Assembly (NCBI GenBank): GCA_027575765.1
Contig: JANBPT010000041.1
Location: 1-64,000 of the forward strand
DNA length: 64,000 nucleotides
Direction: 5' to 3'
Origin: Tieghemiomyces parasiticus
Lineage: Eukaryota; Kickxellomycota; Dimargaritomycetes; Dimargaritales; Dimargaritaceae
Under the pieces are notes generated by a model, which saw only the letters and a list, made by a program, of their open reading frames with translations, made no database searches and was not told the DNA's origin. The position numbers and the translations under genes are program-made. Shown here piece after piece: positions 42,051-52,307 of this stretch (positions are counted from its first letter, which is position 1; each line of letters opens with the position of its first letter).

Positions 42051-45000
42051 ATGCACCAGACCGCTCGCCCCGCCTTGGCCTCGACCGCCTTCCGCCCGAC
42101 CCCGCCGGGGCCGCCGGCCGAGCAAGACGACACCTTTGAGGATATCTTCCCGGAACTACGCCGCGACTCCCTGTTCGACCCCATGCCGGGCCCCGAGCCC
42201 CTCGCATCGTCGGGTCTGCAGCTCCGTCGGCACCACACCTTATCACCGCCCACCAGTCCCCGCGACTACTGTGGCCCCACTACCACGGGGCGGGATCCCA
42301 CCGCGCGGCCTCGTCGTCTCTCACTAGCCGCTGCGTCGCACAGGCCTTCCAACCCCACAGCCACGGCACCCCTTCCGTCCGCCCGCCCCACCACTGCGGC
42401 CACCCCAGCGGTTACACCGTCCAGTGGTTTAGCGGCACCCACGTCTCCGTCGCACCGGCCGGCTGGTGCTCGCCGCCAGGGTCCAACTACCACTACTAAT
42501 ACCGCTGCCTTGACTCCCGGTGGTCTGGTGTCCGCTCAGGCTTACGACTTTACCTTCCCCACTTCGGGCAATTACACCCTGGCCCTCAATTGCACCACCG
42601 TCGAATGCTGTTCTCGAGGTCATTCCGTCTGCGCTACCGACTTCACCACAGCTAACGCTACCGCTCGACCGCCTACCTGTACGCGGGCCCGCACTTTCCC
42701 GCTGTCCACCTCGTCGCCTTTACTCTCGCCCTCCCGCCGCACACTAACCACCGGGGCCAACTCTGCCACCACCGCCGTGGCTCAACGCCCCGCAGTCCCA
42801 TCCACCCTGCCGCCCACCATGGCCCCCCGCCGGAGTCATGACCCTGAGGTGCTATATTTGGCCACCACCCAGTCTCCCACCCGCTCGGTGTTTACCTCCA
42901 CCAGCCGACCACGGTCTGCCACCGTCACCAACGACCCTTCAAATATTACGATGGCCCCTCGTAATATAGCCGAGGCGGTCACAGGGGTGAGCCGGCCCAC
43001 GCGGCCTAATTCCGTGGCCATGGCCCCGCCTAGACCCACCGTCACGGCAGACCATACCACTACCGTGCTGGACCTGGCCCAGTGGTTGGAGCGGCCGGCC
43101 GTCACTGCCTCACCGGTCAGCGGTAGCCTAGGCTCTCCTGCAGCAGCGGGAGCCGTCTATGTGGCCCCGTCGGCCATGAATCTCTCGCCAACGCCCCATA
43201 CGCCCCACACCCGGTGGACTTCGGTAGCCGGCGGTGTCAGTGGCCCCAGCCCTCCCACCCGCGCCCACTCGCGCCAGAATTCGGCGTCGAGCCGCACGTC
43301 GGCCGGTTCCCATTCCGAACCACCCGTACCGGCGCTGACACCAGCAATGACCACCCAAGGCCAAGCACCACCACAGGAGTTGGCACCCCCGCCGACCCGC
43401 CGCCTCCGCGCCGCGTCAGCCGTCCCACGCCGCCGGGGGTCCGTGTCTTTCTCTCCTGATCATGTCCTCACACATTCGGCTGGCGCTTCCCCTTACACTA
43501 ATCCCAAGGCCCTTCCTTCTGCTCATGCCGCTTCTATCTTATCCCCCCCGCCGCTTGTCACCGTGACTGACCACGCTTCCTCTGCCTCTTGCACCACCAC
43601 CACCTCTTCCTCCTCGTCGTCTTTATCCACTAGCACCTCCCGCTCAACGGGCGTCTCGCATTCCCTCCCCGCATCCCCAGTCCTTGCGGCCCGTCGCCGA
43701 CCCGATTCCACCGCTCCCCACTCCACTGCGGCCTCTCCACCGGCTCGCAAATCCAGTTCCTCGTCAACCTCGCCCTCGCGGCCCCGTACCCCGTCTTCGG
43801 CCGGCCGCCGACCCCGCGAAAAGTCCATGCTGCGGTCTGTGGCCAGCTTCTTCAACAGCGGTATCCGTCGCCTCAGTAACGGGGTCAACCAGGTACCTGG
43901 GTCCCTGAACGACTCCGACTATGATGAGCCGTCCACCGCCACCAGCTTCGAAGGCCGCCGGAGTTCTAGCGCCCAGCGCAGCCCTGAACTAGACTGGTTC
44001 CAGGGCGGTGGTAGCAATCGGAGTGGCAGTCGGAACCCCCAGACCATCATGACTGGTAGCTGGAGGCGCCGGCCGTCCGGCCAGGGTTCCAGAGCCACTC
44101 GCTCCGCCCGTACCTCGCCCCTTCTGACCGGCCGGCGGCGATCGGTGGAAGAGGAGGGTAACGGGGTGGACCTGCGGTCGTCAACTGCGACCAACGGCGA
44201 GCCAAACCCCGCCACTGGTCAATTTCGCCAGTCCGAGGGTGGTAGCGGTGGTGATGGCAACCAGACCACCGTCACGGACTACCCGCTACGTCGGCACAAG
44301 ACGGCCGAGGTGTTTACCACGTCAGCAACAACCGACTCGTACAGCATGTCGCAGATGCGGTCCCTGCTGGGCCTGCGTGGCAAGTCGGCCGCCACCTCAC
44401 CTGAAACCCCGCCATCCGCGACCCCCACTGCAGCGGCAGCCAGAGCCGATTCTGAGGCCGCCGCAACGGCTGCTCGTGTGGCTCAGGTTCTCACCCTCCC
44501 GGCCCTCACCCTCCAGGGCCGGCGCCCCGACTCGGACGTGGTACTTACCCAAACGGTGGCCCGCCAGCTCCAGCCCGCTCTCCCTGTACGCCTCCGCCTG
44601 GCCTCGACGTGGAAACTGCTCTACAGTACCAGCCAACACGGGATCAGCATGGCTACGCTATTCCGTCAGGTCCAGCGCAAAGGACCCTGTATCCTGGCCA
44701 TCCGCGATACCCAGGACAATGTGTTTGGCGCGTTCCTATCCGACCCTCTACAACCCCACCCGAGCTACTATGGATCCGGCGAGTGCTTCCTGTGGAAGGC
44801 CGTGGCAGATACTACTACCGCCGCTACCACCCCATCCTCGTCCTCGTCCACGACCAGTAGTGGTTCCGGTTCAGCCGCCACAGGCAACGACGGTGCCCTT
44901 GCCCGGCTTACCAACGTCCGGGTGTACAAATGGAAGAACACCAACGAGTATTTTATCTTGACTGAACCCCACTTTATCGCGGTAGGCGGCGGTGATGGCC

Positions 45001-45356
45001 GGTTCGGACTATGGCTCGACGGTGAGTTTGACCAGGGGCACTCGGCCACCTGCCCCACCTTCCAGAACGAACCACTGTGTACGCCGCCACTTCACGCTCC
45101 GAACCCTGCGTCAGCCACCGCGACCACGCCACATTCCACTGATTCGCTGACCTTGGGCAGCCATAGTGGTGCCAACCGGGCGACTCCGTTGGGGCTGTCG
45201 AGTACCACGATTACCGGCGCCGAGTCTTCGGATGATGACGAGGATGACGGCCATGGTGCGGCGGGCGGTGTCGGTGGGATGCCTGACGCGAAGGGCAAGG
45301 TGTTAGAAGCCAAGTTTGAGTGCTTCCACGTCGAGGTGTGGGGCATCGTACCGTAA
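42051..45356 (+). CDS. OXR1: OXR1-like TLDc-domain protein with long disordered N-terminus
   Basis: An 1101-residue intronless frame. About 800 residues are Pro/Ser/Thr/Arg-rich, low complexity and probably disordered. The TLDc domain fills about 810-1101. It starts RLASTWKLLYSTSQHGISM, then ILAIRDTQDNVFGAFLSD, YYGSGECFLW, VYKWKNTNEYFIL, VGGGDGRFGLWLDGEFDQG, CPTFQNEPLC and the final FECFHVEVWGIVP. Oxr1/TLDc proteins protect against oxidative damage and in yeast promote V-ATPase disassembly. Two insertions split the domain: a Thr/Ser run of about 35 residues after FLWKAVAD, and about 80 residues (acidic, Gly-rich) before the last strand. Both fall at loops, so the fold is probably kept. The start is the first Met; an upstream exon cannot be excluded. 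Confidence 0.92.
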   Translation: MHQTARPALASTAFRPTPPGPPAEQDDTFEDIFPELRRDSLFDPMPGPEPLASSGLQLRRHHTLSPPTSPRDYCGPTTTGRDPTARPRRLSLAAASHRPSNPTATAPLPSARPTTAATPAVTPSSGLAAPTSPSHRPAGARRQGPTTTTNTAALTPGGLVSAQAYDFTFPTSGNYTLALNCTTVECCSRGHSVCATDFTTANATARPPTCTRARTFPLSTSSPLLSPSRRTLTTGANSATTAVAQRPAVPSTLPPTMAPRRSHDPEVLYLATTQSPTRSVFTSTSRPRSATVTNDPSNITMAPRNIAEAVTGVSRPTRPNSVAMAPPRPTVTADHTTTVLDLAQWLERPAVTASPVSGSLGSPAAAGAVYVAPSAMNLSPTPHTPHTRWTSVAGGVSGPSPPTRAHSRQNSASSRTSAGSHSEPPVPALTPAMTTQGQAPPQELAPPPTRRLRAASAVPRRRGSVSFSPDHVLTHSAGASPYTNPKALPSAHAASILSPPPLVTVTDHASSASCTTTTSSSSSSLSTSTSRSTGVSHSLPASPVLAARRRPDSTAPHSTAASPPARKSSSSSTSPSRPRTPSSAGRRPREKSMLRSVASFFNSGIRRLSNGVNQVPGSLNDSDYDEPSTATSFEGRRSSSAQRSPELDWFQGGGSNRSGSRNPQTIMTGSWRRRPSGQGSRATRSARTSPLLTGRRRSVEEEGNGVDLRSSTATNGEPNPATGQFRQSEGGSGGDGNQTTVTDYPLRRHKTAEVFTTSATTDSYSMSQMRSLLGLRGKSAATSPETPPSATPTAAAARADSEAAATAARVAQVLTLPALTLQGRRPDSDVVLTQTVARQLQPALPVRLRLASTWKLLYSTSQHGISMATLFRQVQRKGPCILAIRDTQDNVFGAFLSDPLQPHPSYYGSGECFLWKAVADTTTAATTPSSSSSTTSSGSGSAATGNDGALARLTNVRVYKWKNTNEYFILTEPHFIAVGGGDGRFGLWLDGEFDQGHSATCPTFQNEPLCTPPLHAPNPASATATTPHSTDSLTLGSHSGANRATPLGLSSTTITGAESSDDDEDDGHGAAGGVGGMPDAKGKVLEAKFECFHVEVWGIVP

Positions 45357-47221
45357 AATAGGCTAACTGTACCCGATATACGCCTCCACTATTATCATTG
45401 ATATTTTTTTTACACTCTCGCTGGATTGGTTGGTTAATTACCGATATACTTTTTTTGGTCTTCCTTTTTTTCCCGTTATATAGCCTCTTTCTAGGCGCTT
45501 TGCACACTCACCATTTGTACGATTAATGACCATCACCCTACTTATTACGAAATAGCCACGATTCTATCATTAAACTCACCTTGTATGGCACGGTGCCTGA
45601 TTTGCAGATGGGATGGAGGCTGGGCAGGGTCTAGGAGTGCCAGTCGCCCACGATGACTGAGCACAGCTACCAATGAAAATGGTAAAAGGTGTGGGGTATA
45701 GTGAACTTCAATAGATTACACATGATGGTGGTCACACGCCATCCTAAAAATAAACCAGGCTAGGGTTCGAGTCCAAAAAAACGATGAAGAGCAGGCCAGG
45801 GCAGGAGAGGTGACGGATCCCTGCCGTTAACTACTTCGTGCTCATTGGTCCTGAGCCTGCCTTTCCCGACCCCGTGCACAGCCCTACTGACTAGTTTGGG
45901 AATGTCAGACCTGCCATATGTGGTGTCTCGATCCCGCCCCTACCAATGTGTTTGGCTGGGGCGGCTATGACCAACCAACCAACCAGGCCCTCCTCTCTCT
46001 CTTTTCATTCCATCTTCTCAGAGCCACCCACTTTCTCCCCACGCCCTCCATCCTCATAGAGGCCAACAATAGAGCGGGGGGTATCGTTCGTTGCCAATAT
46101 CAGCTCAGGGTTCTTACTTGGATAAGTCTTGTGAGGGCTGGCGAGAGGGAATGTGAGGGGGGGGGGCAGTCTAGGTATCCGACCGCCAGAGCCGGGAGCT
46201 ATAATTAGCCAATATCGAGCTTGCCTTGTTTAGTGGAGAGGAGGGGGGGCGGTCTCCCTGGAATAGCTGTTGGTGGCCCGAAGTACTCTGCTGGTTCTAT
46301 TTTTTTCGAAACTGTTTTTAGGTATAACCTTGAGATGATATCTAAAAGCAGGTAAGGCAGGCAAAGCTGAGTAGCCCAGACGATCCCTTCACATTCTCTC
46401 CCTCGCTCTCTCCCTCCCGCCACCGAATTGGTATTATGGGTTCATGCAATAGGAAGATGTGGGATAGTCGCATTCAAGCAAAACTGGGAACGAAGTGGAA
46501 TAAAACGCTGGGCAAGTTGAAGGACAATCGCCAGAATTCTGGTAAACAATTAGCCCCTTGGGAGGCGGGCGATACACTTTCGCACCGGTGTTGACAATAG
46601 TAGGCGCATCTGTATATTGACATTGCAGTGAGGTTTTTTTTTTAATCTCACCCCCCCCAAGACTGGACGACACGCCTGGTGTACCAGGCCACCTTAGAGC
46701 CCTGTCGAGTTTAATAGAATTATCTTCTCCTCCTTCATTATACACATGCCAGGATATAGCAACGCGGTGAGTTCGCCCTTTATCAATGCAGCGCTTGGAT
46801 CAGACGGAGACAACCTGCCGGGGCACACCGTGCGGGTGCTCAACGCTGTGGGCCATTTACAAGGCAAGCCAAAAGCGTCAACGAACGGGGTAGGCAAGAT
46901 GAAGACCAAGAGGGCAGTGAGGGACGGAAAGCACCTTGGTTGTAGATGCTGGTTGATCCTCGCCCCAGGAGATATTGAATGCCAGCCCCCCCTCGGATTG
47001 CGACTGTTGCCGTCCCCCCTACCTACCGAGGCGAGAAACGGGACGGTGTGGGCTGTAGGGGGTGCCTCCTCCCCCCTCCGCTCATCACAGAGTATCTGCG
47101 CGCGTTGGAATCGTGGAACGTCAGCCATGCATGCGCTGTACAGAATGCCTGCGGACGAAGGTGGGAAGCGTGCCTCTATGCCCATTGAGCGGCAGTGCCC
47201 GCCGGGGTGTGTATGCGGTAG

Positions 47222-47241
47222 TTTTAGGGTTAGGATTAGGG
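47222..47241 (+). repeat. short TTAGGG-like tract
   Basis: TTTTAGGGTTAGGATTAGGG holds three near-perfect units of the vertebrate/fungal telomere repeat at an internal site. Confidence 0.5.
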
Positions 47242-48467
47242 CGGGGAAGGGGACATGGTTCCACGGTCTGGCGATGTCCCGCTTGGGCACTTCCAGCCAT
47301 ACCGCCCAACGTAAGAGCCGGCAAAATGGGGTGGACATGTCTGTGGTAGAGTACCCCTTTATCCCTCCGCAGCTAATCGGCCTCCTCCCCCCGTCGCCAT
47401 CACAGCCACCTGCCCTATCACTCAATCACCCACCCCTCCCTCGTTCCCCGTTCTCCTGAACTCCTTTCTATTCCGGGGCCGAGTCTCGCGTTCAGCAATC
47501 CAACCGGCGCCCTCCTCGTCTTCCCTGCAGTGGTGGTCCTGAATAGGAGATGTGGGGGAGGAGGAGGGGACGCGTGTACCAGGCCCACTGTATCGTGGAG
47601 GAGAGATGAGGATTGGCGTGCCAGAACGAATCTCCGCTCGTAAGGCTGGCGACCATCCCTATTGGTGGTTAATATATGGTCGGGTGGGAAGCCCCGACCA
47701 GATTGGAGTTGGTAAGCATTGGCCACTCGCCCTGAGCGTCGCGCCTAGCTGAAGGAATCAAGCCCGAGCACCATGTCCACCACGGTGGCCTGGTGTCCGC
47801 AAAGGAGTCTAACCATCGTTTATTACTCACGGCCAGGTCGTTCAAGGCCCTATACGGGGGGCCGGGGGGAGGTTATGAAAAGCGTGTGCGGCAGTCTCGG
47901 CCATTGTCAATCCTTCACCCCTTTACCGGTTTTTTCGCGTGTGCATGACAGTAGCTTCTCACCTAGACCCACCCAATAGCGTTGCCTCGGTCCTCACTGC
48001 CATTTCCTATTTTTCGCTCCCAAGTTTTTTACCATTGTGGTTATTGTTATCCACCGCACCACTGGCCAGTCGCCACGGACGCCCTGACTCCCCTGGCCAA
48101 ATTCCGCCCCCACCCCCACCCCAACCACCCCACTCGTCCCGGTTAGAGCGGCTCGGAAGGCCTCATGTTACCTGACGGTGGTGCCAATCCCACACTTGAC
48201 ACTTTGCTCCGCCTATCCTGTGGTCCGCACAGGCGCAGGGGACCCCTCCACATAATTTTTTTTGGTGGAACGTTTCGGTGGCAGCTTCAGGTTCTCCCCC
48301 ACCCCCCGTTTCTAAAACCGCACCTCTCACAGTCGTAGAGCCCCCTCCCCGTATCCTCCCTCACACTCCGATGCACCTTCCTAACTGCATGCGTTGAATC
48401 TCCATTAGTAATGGCCGCTTGCCACCCTTTTTTAGGCCGCCTCCCCCTGGCTTGACTGGATCGACCG

Positions 48468-48475
48468 TATATATT
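48468..48475 (+). promoter_or_regulatory. TATA box (TATATATT)
   Basis: Located 220 bases before the ATG of the GPI-anchored protein, followed by a C/T-rich leader. Confidence 0.5.
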
Positions 48476-48596
48476 GCAGTTCTCGGCCCACCTCTGTGCT
48501 CCCTATGCACATCCGCGCTGCTTTCTCTTTTGACTTCTTTCTTTCGACTAATTCTTTTTACCATATCTTGGCCAAGCGCTGCATCCCGCCGTCTAC

Positions 48597-48615
48597 TTCT
48601 CTCTCTCTCTCTCTC
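48597..48615. repeat. (CT)n tract
   Basis: An uninterrupted CT dinucleotide run in the leader of the GPI-anchored protein gene. Confidence 0.85.
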
Positions 48616-48693
48616 GATACCTTTTTATCATCTATTATCATACAGCTCCCCGCACCCTAATCTAATAGCCCATTCTCCGCATACCCACACACG

Positions 48694-49281
48694 ATGAAGT
48701 TCCAGCTCCTCGCCATCACTGCTCTTTGCGCCCTGGCCTCGACCACTGTCGGTCAGTCCACCACGGAGGTTACCCACGCTAACAAGCCCACTGCGACGAC
48801 CGCGTCCAAGAAGCCCGCCGCCACATCGGTGTCCACGGCGGTGAAGCAGACCTGGTGTAACGAAAACAACCAGTTCTGCAAGAACGTGTGCCTCAATATG
48901 ACTAGCTCGGCCGCCACCGTCAACTGCGACACCGGCTCCCTCACCTACGCCTGCACGTGCAAGAACGGCAAGTCACCCGACCCCAACACCTACACCTTCC
49001 CCGTCGACTACTACAAGTGCACCACTTCCGTTCAGAGCTGCCAGAGCGCCTGCAAAAACGGCGACGCCATCTGCCAGCAGAACTGCCAAAAGGACTGCTC
49101 CGCCATCAATGATCCGTTCGCTGGTAACGTCACGACCGAGCCCACCACCACCGATGCCGGTGATGGTTCGTTCAACACCGCCACTGCCGATATCTTTGAT
49201 AGCTCCGCTCTCCTGGCCACTGCCAACCTGGCCTTCGTTGCCGGTTTGGCTGGTCTCCTCACCTTAGCCCACCAGCTCTAA
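48694..49281 (+). CDS. GPI-anchored Cys-rich surface protein (DUF7707-like)
   Basis: 195 residues. The signal peptide MKFQLLAITALCALASTTVGQ is cleaved near 20-21. A Thr/Lys/Ala linker follows. A Cys-rich module (about 52-135) has the order WCNENNQFCKNVC, VNCDTG, YACTCKNGKSPDP, YYKCT, SCQSACKNGD and CQQNCQKDC. This is the pattern of fungal wall proteins grouped as DUF7707 (name from memory). A Thr/Ser/Asp linker then leads to a hydrophobic C-terminal tail preceded by small residues (DSS), a GPI-attachment signal. NMT and NVT sequons are present. It is likely on the cell wall or membrane. The gene has a TATA box and high-C third positions, as expected for strong expression. Confidence 0.88.
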   Translation: MKFQLLAITALCALASTTVGQSTTEVTHANKPTATTASKKPAATSVSTAVKQTWCNENNQFCKNVCLNMTSSAATVNCDTGSLTYACTCKNGKSPDPNTYTFPVDYYKCTTSVQSCQSACKNGDAICQQNCQKDCSAINDPFAGNVTTEPTTTDAGDGSFNTATADIFDSSALLATANLAFVAGLAGLLTLAHQL

Positions 49282-49970
49282 ATTCTCTTCTTTCCCGTAG
49301 CTGATTGTCTCCTCAGCACTCTCAGCTGTCATGTCCTTTCGCCCCCTCTCGTCCTATTACATACATCCTACATTACCTAATATGCCACCGCATCAAACAT
49401 GCGACGGTTATAACTCATTAAACTAAAAGCCCTTGAATTCAGATAATCCATAAATTATGCGGAATGGCCCACAATCACCAGGCTATATTAGAACTTTAGA
49501 ATGAAACGTTACCGGTCCCCACAGGTGACGTTTGAAAGGTGTTCAGGACCACTGCCAAGGAACTCAAAGGCTTTATTCGTCAAGCCATTCAAAATTTTCT
49601 ATTCTATTGAAAGTAACATTGATCCTAGTCTTTATATTTTATTTACAAAACATCGCACCAGGAGACCGTCTGCTGTCAAAATGATCGGGTTGGAGGATAA
49701 GTCAGATCGAATGACGTTAGTGGGACTGTCAAGAACTCGTTACAGGGGACGTCAAGACGTCTATTATTATGTAACTCAGAAGTTTACTGATGATTGGGTT
49801 TCAGCATTTTATCGGGGTTTCACGTCCGACTAAGAAAGCCATGCATGTCAACAGATTTATCATCACCGATGGAGAGTTTGCAGTCTCGTGGTAACCCAGG
49901 GGAACACTTACTCTACTCGTGAGGCAGACATTCAATTTCGCGTGGGGATGAGAATAGGAAAATTAATATA
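49282..49970. other. AT-rich flank of the copia relic
   Basis: Contains an AT-rich 110-codon frame at 49501-49833 that is unlike the surrounding genes in codon use and has no recognised domain. It could be the remains of the retroelement Gag because it sits directly before the zinc-knuckle-like motif. Confidence 0.35.
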
Positions 49971-49973
49971 TTA

Positions 49974-51400
49974 GTGGGACGAGCTAAAGAAGAGGTGACG
50001 ACGGTAACCATGCCACGCATCCAACTCGACCTTAAATGCGGGGGATACCAGGGTCATTCCATCCTTCCCCCACCTGTCGGCTTATCATGGTCGAGAATAT
50101 TTTTTAGGGCCGTAGTCAAAATTTTTACTGGTAGACGTGAAGTGTCCGTTAAAGATAATTCCCATCCCACCTACCAGCCTCACCCGTCAGAAAAAAATAT
50201 CCTTGACTACCACAAGTCAGAGCTTTCTATACCAGTGAGAGGAGGAGGTATAATTTCTCCCTCCCCCTGAGACCGTTCACGCGAATATCCTAGTCACGTG
50301 GATTTTATTCCGTCCCATTTGAAGACTCCACTGGCAATGTGTGGGCCGCCAAGGGTTCAGGAGCCCCCTAGTCTGTACCACACGTGCTCTACGTCATGAT
50401 TGATTCTGTCTAGCCGCTTTACATAGTCCCCCAGGTACATATTAGCTCCTCTTCAGGCTTGCAACTCAAGCACGGTATATCGCGGAAACGTGGCATGTCC
50501 TCCCTGTTAGTCCAAAAATAAAATAAAAATTGAACTAGCCAAGGGAAGGCCCCGGGGTTAAAAACACGACATCTGCGGAAGCATGGAAAAGATATAGATT
50601 GCATGGCCGGAGAGGGCGGCGTAGTTGTACAGAAAGGCGTTCGCCAAAGGGCGGCTAGTGGCTAAACGCGAGTCCTGGAACTTGGATGTATTGACCACCT
50701 AGGGTGTCCATGTTATAGAAGGAACGATAGATCAGGACGGGAGGGGGGAGGGGGGGGGCGTTGCTTTGGAAGGGCAGTTGTCGGATGACGGCGATTGATT
50801 AATGTGGGAAGACATCCTTCTCAATTTCCCAGGAAAACGTTAATAGATTGTTGATGTCAAGGGTGTCTAGTGGTCGACAGCCGAGTGTCCAGCCCAGCGA
50901 AACCACGCGACGGAAAAATTGAACGGTTCCTTCACCACGACGCTCGGTGTCCAGATTAAGGAAACCGATATTCTACCCTCAATACCATATGACCAAGGGT
51001 GGTGTAACTTTCCGAGCTTCCATGGCTGGGCATGGGCAGCCAAAATAAACTGTAAGATTATAGCCAGGAAGTCAGTTGCAATACTGGTGCGCAGTGAGGC
51101 AAGTAAAACATCGCACTACTGCACGGCCAGCTTGCCCTAATTTTTCAGGAGAGATTACCCCTCACCGATCAGGACGGAAGGTTTCCTAGCGGATGCTCAT
51201 TTACCCTTACATTGTGCCCACGATAAGGTTAATTGTCGTAGGATGTAGCCGTAGATCTGCCCAATCTTTCTATAGGCGTGTCATTCTGAATATAAATTGC
51301 GTAGCTCATCAGCGTACCCTGGTGGATATGTTATCTACGGACCAGTTAATGTCCCGAGTCACTAGCGAGGTGATCTCGATGGCTTACACTCTTTTTTAAA
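49974..51400 (+). mobile_element. decayed Ty1/copia element (Gag knuckle, protease, pre-integrase, RNase H pieces)
   Basis: In 5'-3' order on the plus strand: LKCGGYQGHS near 50027-50056 resembles a degraded CCHC knuckle. ILDYHKSELS near 50198-50227 resembles the protease WILDSGASxH site with S-G-A lost. KGSGAP...HVLYV at 50360-50395 matches the HVLYVP box of gag-pre-integrase, with a frame change and stop codons. SAQSFYRRVILN...AHQRTLVD...STDQLM at 51259-51353 resembles copia RNase H (SAxxLxxN...HxRTKHVD...xxxDQLAD). Order and spacing fit one element with its integrase/RT middle missing or unrecognisable. No long terminal repeats were found by eye. It is inactive. Confidence 0.45.
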
Positions 51401-52182
51401 ATCAACAGCCCAACACCTCCGTGTGCTTCCATGCCAAGCTTAGAAATGCATCAGTACCACGGAGGGGGGGAAGATTTCGTCATCGTTACTCCAAGGCAAG
51501 GCGGTAGAAACGTGACAGCGCCATAGAGGCAAGAAGGAAGCATAAGGCTCAGCCCGATCGGGTGTCTGACTTGGTTGTTGCAGGATTGGCGGTGCATCCG
51601 TAAGTAGAAATCGAGGAAGAAAGTAACAGCGTTGGTGCCCGATTGAAGCATAATTGCAGTCGGCCTGGTGGTTACATAAGGGAGGGGCGAGTGGCCCCGT
51701 TTTCCTCTTCCAACCACAGCTTTCCAAGCACCTCCGTCCTGCCCGACAAGGGGGAGCGGGCTGCTATGACCCGTAAACCTCTGCATGATGTCGGCAGACT
51801 TCAATCGTATATGTGCAGTTAACATTTTTCGCCAATCTGATGGCCAGCCGCTACCGCATGGTAGCTGTTCGAATCGGTACGCTCGGGCATGTCATGGTGC
51901 ATTGGCAGACGAATAATTAATACCTGGCAACGTCCTTCCTCTAGATTGCGACCTTGGCCGCCGATATTGACAGGCATGTCAGTCGGAAAGGGAGTGGTAA
52001 TTCGATGGTTACTTTCTGTAGATATCAAGAGGTATGTAGGAAAGCCCACTGGACACTTCAAACAAGCTTCGGTGGCCGGTCATATTTCTGGGAACTGAAA
52101 AATTACGGCCAGAGGGATCTTGGCTGACCCCTATCAGTGCCTATACTAACCGACCGATAGTTATAATTGCGAAGCCGATGTG
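51401..52182. other. intergenic, no gene seen
   Basis: Minus-strand frames of about 95-125 codons near 51440-51825 lack domains. Nothing else is recognised. Confidence 0.4.
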
Positions 52183-52190
52183 TATATAAG
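52183..52190 (+). promoter_or_regulatory. TATA box (TATATAAG)
   Basis: Located 118-125 bases upstream of the ATG at 52308, consensus sequence and sensible distance. Confidence 0.6.
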
Positions 52191-52307
52191 TATGCGAGTT
52201 TTCTGTCGCGTAGAGTGCCATGCACATTGTCTTGGATATTTTTCCGCACACCCATACCATCCCATGGTTAGCTTACGCTCGCATTACTTTCCCCTCTCCC
52301 ACCAAAC

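Larger units (their letters stand above)
45357..48693. other. 3.3-kb intergenic region with overlapping antisense frames
   Basis: A GC-rich island at 46690-47460 has open frames on both strands (46746-47459 plus, 237 codons; 46694-47425 minus, 243 codons). Neither shows a domain or splice-supported extension, so no gene is called. A short TTAGGG-like tract is at 47222-47241. A C/T-rich leader precedes the next gene. Confidence 0.4.

Noticed and set aside
45766..45776. GGTTCGAGTCC, a perfect tRNA B-box match
   Set aside because: The flanking bases do not form a T-stem, and no A-box or acceptor stem is found upstream.
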